Of a stretch of DNA of 64,000 bases, positions 60,529-64,000 are shown piece after piece. Source of the DNA: Cycas panzhihuaensis (taxonomy: Eukaryota > Cycadophyta). The number at the start of each line of letters is the position of its first letter. The stretch's first letter is position 1. The position numbers and the translations under genes were made by a program. The notes beneath the pieces were generated by a model that did no database searches, was not told the origin of the DNA, and saw nothing but the letters and a program-made list of their open reading frames with translations. The DNA is taken from the NCBI GenBank assembly GCA_023213395.1, contig CM041465.1, forward strand, positions 213,287,741-213,351,740, in the 5' to 3' direction.

Positions 60529-63500
60529 AATCTTATGATAAAGGACAACAATGGTAATACGACTATTGCTCATTCAACGTGTTGATAGGCACAACCCACC
60601 GCACAAATGACCTTCCTATATGATCAATCAACATAGAACAATGATGATCAACTTTGACCATAGACCTCCTTCTTGCATGATCTAATATTTCCATGACTAG
60701 TGTATCTAGTGTATATTAACATACCGATGTGTGTATTGTGGCCTTCCCGCAATGACGTATGGAAGGGATTTGTGTGGCTAAAAATTAACTCTAATACCAA
60801 GCGTTTTGGAACTTTCAAATAAATAGAAAATTCTAACATCAAAAATTGCAAGAAAAAATGATAAAAATCAAGATTGGATTAATAGATAATAAATGTTTAC
60901 TATGTAAAAGTATTTCATAAAAAAAAAAGGTGAATTTTTGTCCCTGACCAATTCAATTATTTATTAAAGAGATTTATAACAAGCAACAATTACAAGATTG
61001 ACCAATTATAAATGGTTGGTACTTCAACTTCCCAACAATACTTCCTTCTTCTCAAGAGATGATATAAAGCCCCTAGAGCAAAATATTAAAGGGGGGATAG
61101 ATGGAAAGAATAAACATAAAGTTCATCTAAGACTATATATAACATTGTAAACATTATTATCCCTTTTACTTCCTATGCACATAAATAAATAAGATTTATT
61201 TAAATGTATTCTACCTATGGTTGGTGTTATGTTCACTTCCAACTAAATGTAATCAATGCTAAAATAATTCTTGCTTCTGCACCATTTTATCATTGGCATA
61301 TCATGTTAATACCTGAGCTTGGCCATTAAGCTTGAATGTACACCTTAGTTTTGAATCAATATATTATCCAATAAACAAATATCTCAAATGGAAATAATAA
61401 AACAACCTACCACAAACAATAAGCATTCACAAAAACATCAATGAAGATAAGTTCTAATACCTCAATTGCAGTCCAGTATGGAAGATCAAATGTTTGCCCT
61501 CTTTAGGATGGGTCACCACCTTCCAACCAAGCCAAAACCAAACAAATATCCAAAACCATGACCTAGTGTGCATGATGATCCCTTATATTTATAATATCAT
61601 GGGTTTTATCTCTGGATGCAACTAATAATAGCTTCTTCAAAAAACTACCTTTAGAATCTTATAACTTACATTACTAACTACACAAATGGACTCCAACAAG
61701 TGTGTTCACCATTAATCCTATTAGAAAATCCCCCAATTTTAGTAGAATTGGGTTCACATCACACTTAAAAGGACATATCACATTCTAAAGAAAGATACTT
61801 GGAATAAAGGACCATCTCCAACAAGCAAACATTATCATTCAAATGTTGAAAGAACATTTTGCAATAAAACAAAACCAAGATTTTTAACTAAACTACTCAT
61901 TCTATATTCAACTTTAATGATACAAGCAAGCATCCTTCAAAGAATTGGGGCAGGCTAGCCCCCAAATTCTATGGCCCATACCACATCAAGAGTAGAACCG
62001 ATGGCTTGCCCAACAAAAAGGAGGTGGAATACACATCTTCCATATTTTGTTTCAAGAAACAGATGTGAAACACAATCAAAATTACAAACAAAAAATGAAC
62101 ATCACAAACTAATACCTGAACTAGAAGCAATATCAGACAAACCAAGAACATTCAAACAACCTCGGTCAAATGGAAAAACTACTCTAAGACACGACATCAT
62201 GGAATCCTAAGACAATCTCACATTATCCTCGTAAATTACAATGCTCTAAGGGCAGAGCATTTCGAAAAGGGACAACTTGTTATGAACTTATTGCCACGCA
62301 TAAGGTCTCAAGGAGTCAGAGCTAGATTTTGAATCAACATAAGATTAGTTGGTCAGAATTAAAAATGGCAAATGATATATCTAACCACTAAATTAGTGTA
62401 AATAGCACAATTAGAGATAACTTGAGAAAATCAATTTTAGATCATTAATAACTAAGTTGTAATTGAAAGCAATTAATAATAGCATGCCTTTTTGAAGGCC
62501 ACATCTTATAAAAGGGATGCAATGACTCAAATATTTTCTTTATATTGAACCTTGCCAAATTTTGGTAAGAAATTCTACTGTTGAATTTACATTATGTAAC
62601 TATTTGTGCTATTATTTTTACCTTTTTGTGTTATTGTTATCTTTTACATTTTAGACAAAGATCATAAATGCAAAAGTAGTCATAAGCAAACTCTACCAAA
62701 TCCATGCATATCTTCAAAGATATTTGCTATGTATGCAGAAGAAAGCCCAGTAACATTAGACTTAATACTGCATTGCTGACATGGCTTATCAAATACAAAT
62801 TGAAGTCACACTACTCGAGACTGATTGACAAGGAGCAATACAAGGTCCTCCAAACTCCAATGGACAAAGGTGCAACAACATGGCCATTTACTGCCGACAT
62901 GGACCAAGCAGAGGATTGCCATGAACTGAATCCCAAAGATGCAACATGTAGCCTCGTTTGTATTTATCAATGAGCTCCACAAATAATATTTTAAGAGTGG
63001 CAAGAGTTAGCAAATACAAATCCATCCAAACCTTAGGCAAGCAACCACACGCGAACACCATCAAAGTGCATGCAAAACTTTTTATGTTGATTTAATGCAC
63101 AGGTTCAACATAAAGAAAATTAGCAGATTCATTGTGCTTGCCACTTTAAAGGCCTCACCTTGTCCTTCATGCTATCACATCAAGGCATCAAGAATGAGTA
63201 GAAAACAATAATCATTAAGCATATCTGCATACTTGAAAATGTCATAATTAACTATTTGTATCAGTTTTACTTTAGGGCTAACTCATTAGGATGGCCATTG
63301 AGAGACCGATGGCTGGATTTTATCTTTGAAGAAACCTCTCTACAAACCTTATTGGATTCCAACAAGTTAATAGAGTTCTGAAATGTGAGTTGCTTCTGGT
63401 CATATAGTTACAACAGTCTAGTCCTTATATTACAACCAATGGTGGCATTGATGTCTCTTGTCGTCAAGAATAGCATACAAAACAGTATGTTTTCCATTTC

Positions 63501-64000
63501 ATTAAAATATGATACAATTATTGTCACCTTGTGTGTAACCAATAATTGCTTTATTATATTTGTCAAACTTAACTCATTGCTTCAATTCCTCACTTGTTAT
63601 AATGTGGTTGCATGAATTTATTATGCCCATAATTTGGAAACCTTTCAAACATAGGCAAATGATAAGTTCATAACAGGGCCGATAGCTATGTTATACACTA
63701 ACTTCATGGAAATACTCTAAAAATCAATAAACAAAATGTGCATAGCTTTTCACAAAAAGCTCCAATAAATGATTTGTCAAAGGCAAATGGATGGAATTGG
63801 AATTGTTGTAATGGAATTGTGCCATAATGGAATTTCTCAATTCTGTCTAAAATTTCCTTGTTTGCTGAATGACGATAAGAAACGCTTACTAAACTATAAT
63901 AATATTTGTCGTTAAACTTGCAATGCCTTTTGACAAACTCATTGCTAATTTTTGCTTCTTCCAGTGGCAAACTCTTCACATTTTACAGAGAATGGTCTGG
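60529..64000. other. Intergenic sequence, no gene recognised
   Basis: Moderately AT-rich. The frames at 61971-62210, 62704-62973 (89 codons, plus) and 62806-63003 show no motif and overlap on opposite strands. A primer-site-like complement ACTCTAATACCA at about 60790 hints at another decayed minus-strand LTR element. No splice-linked coding series was found. Confidence 0.4.
63704..63979 (-). other. Unidentified open segment at window edge
   Basis: A 91-codon minus-strand frame with a non-repetitive, balanced composition (ISNEFVKRHCKFNDKYYY, then ILDRIEKFHYG). I do not recognise the family. It could be an exon of a gene running off or lying beyond the right edge, or chance. An upstream in-frame TAA stands close to its start. 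Confidence 0.2.

Noticed and set aside
60787-61028. Possible minus-strand LTR after a primer-site-like ACTCTAATACCA
   Set aside because: No partner LTR and no defined ends; a single decayed motif is not enough.
1-64000. CRISPR arrays, bacterial operons, tRNA or rRNA genes
   Set aside because: The content is plant retroelement DNA. No regular spacer array was seen, and I noticed no tRNA or rRNA gene; primer sites complementary to tRNA ends are not tRNA genes. A tRNAscan run would settle the latter.

Overview
This is nuclear DNA from a land plant. It is AT-rich (locally GC-rich) and consists almost entirely of LTR retrotransposons and their relics. I found no confidently intact host gene. Copia and gypsy polyproteins, LTRs of the TG...CA class, primer-binding sites (PBS) of the initiator-Met type TGGTATCAGAGC, a plant mobile domain (PMD) protein and a plant-type cyclophilin relic all point to a seed plant. 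The very low gene density and old nested elements would suit a conifer or other large-genome gymnosperm, but that is inference.

Layout. At 0.8-2.8 kb lies a truncated gag-only, minus-strand LTR element. At 4.9-20.9 kb is a four-level nest: a gypsy-like gag (D) is split by an LTR element with no recognisable pol (C, 5440-20038), which is split by a minus-strand copia (A, 9637-19108), which is split in its reverse transcriptase by a second minus-strand copia (B, 11395-16362). A triplicated 41-bp PBS unit and a copia RT/RNase H relic follow (20.9-21.8 kb). At 22.1-24.6 kb is a decayed PMD gene on the plus strand with a probable intron. It lies next to, and antisense to, a minus-strand gypsy element (E, 25.3-35.0 kb) that has gag, protease, RT, RNase H and integrase and a long single LTR. 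A complete gag-only LTR element (35514-38808) with a perfect 5-bp target duplication sits in a fragment of another LTR family (F). A truncated cyclophilin pseudogene is at 39.3-39.6 kb, and a second F LTR plus a CT/AT microsatellite precede the last large block.

The most striking structure is 43083-60528. Four LTRs of exactly 358 bp alternate with three complete-order internal regions (LTR-int-LTR-int-LTR-int-LTR) of one copia family, each LTR correctly placed against a polypurine tract and/or a PBS. The outer flanks do not share a target duplication, so the array probably grew by unequal recombination between LTRs. Each copy has a ~1.45-kb leader with conserved perfect or near-perfect hairpins, then a gag-pol broken by copy-specific stops, frameshifts and deletions. 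From 60.5 kb to the end no gene is recognisable.

All boundaries, alignments and difference counts were read by eye. None has been tested by database search.
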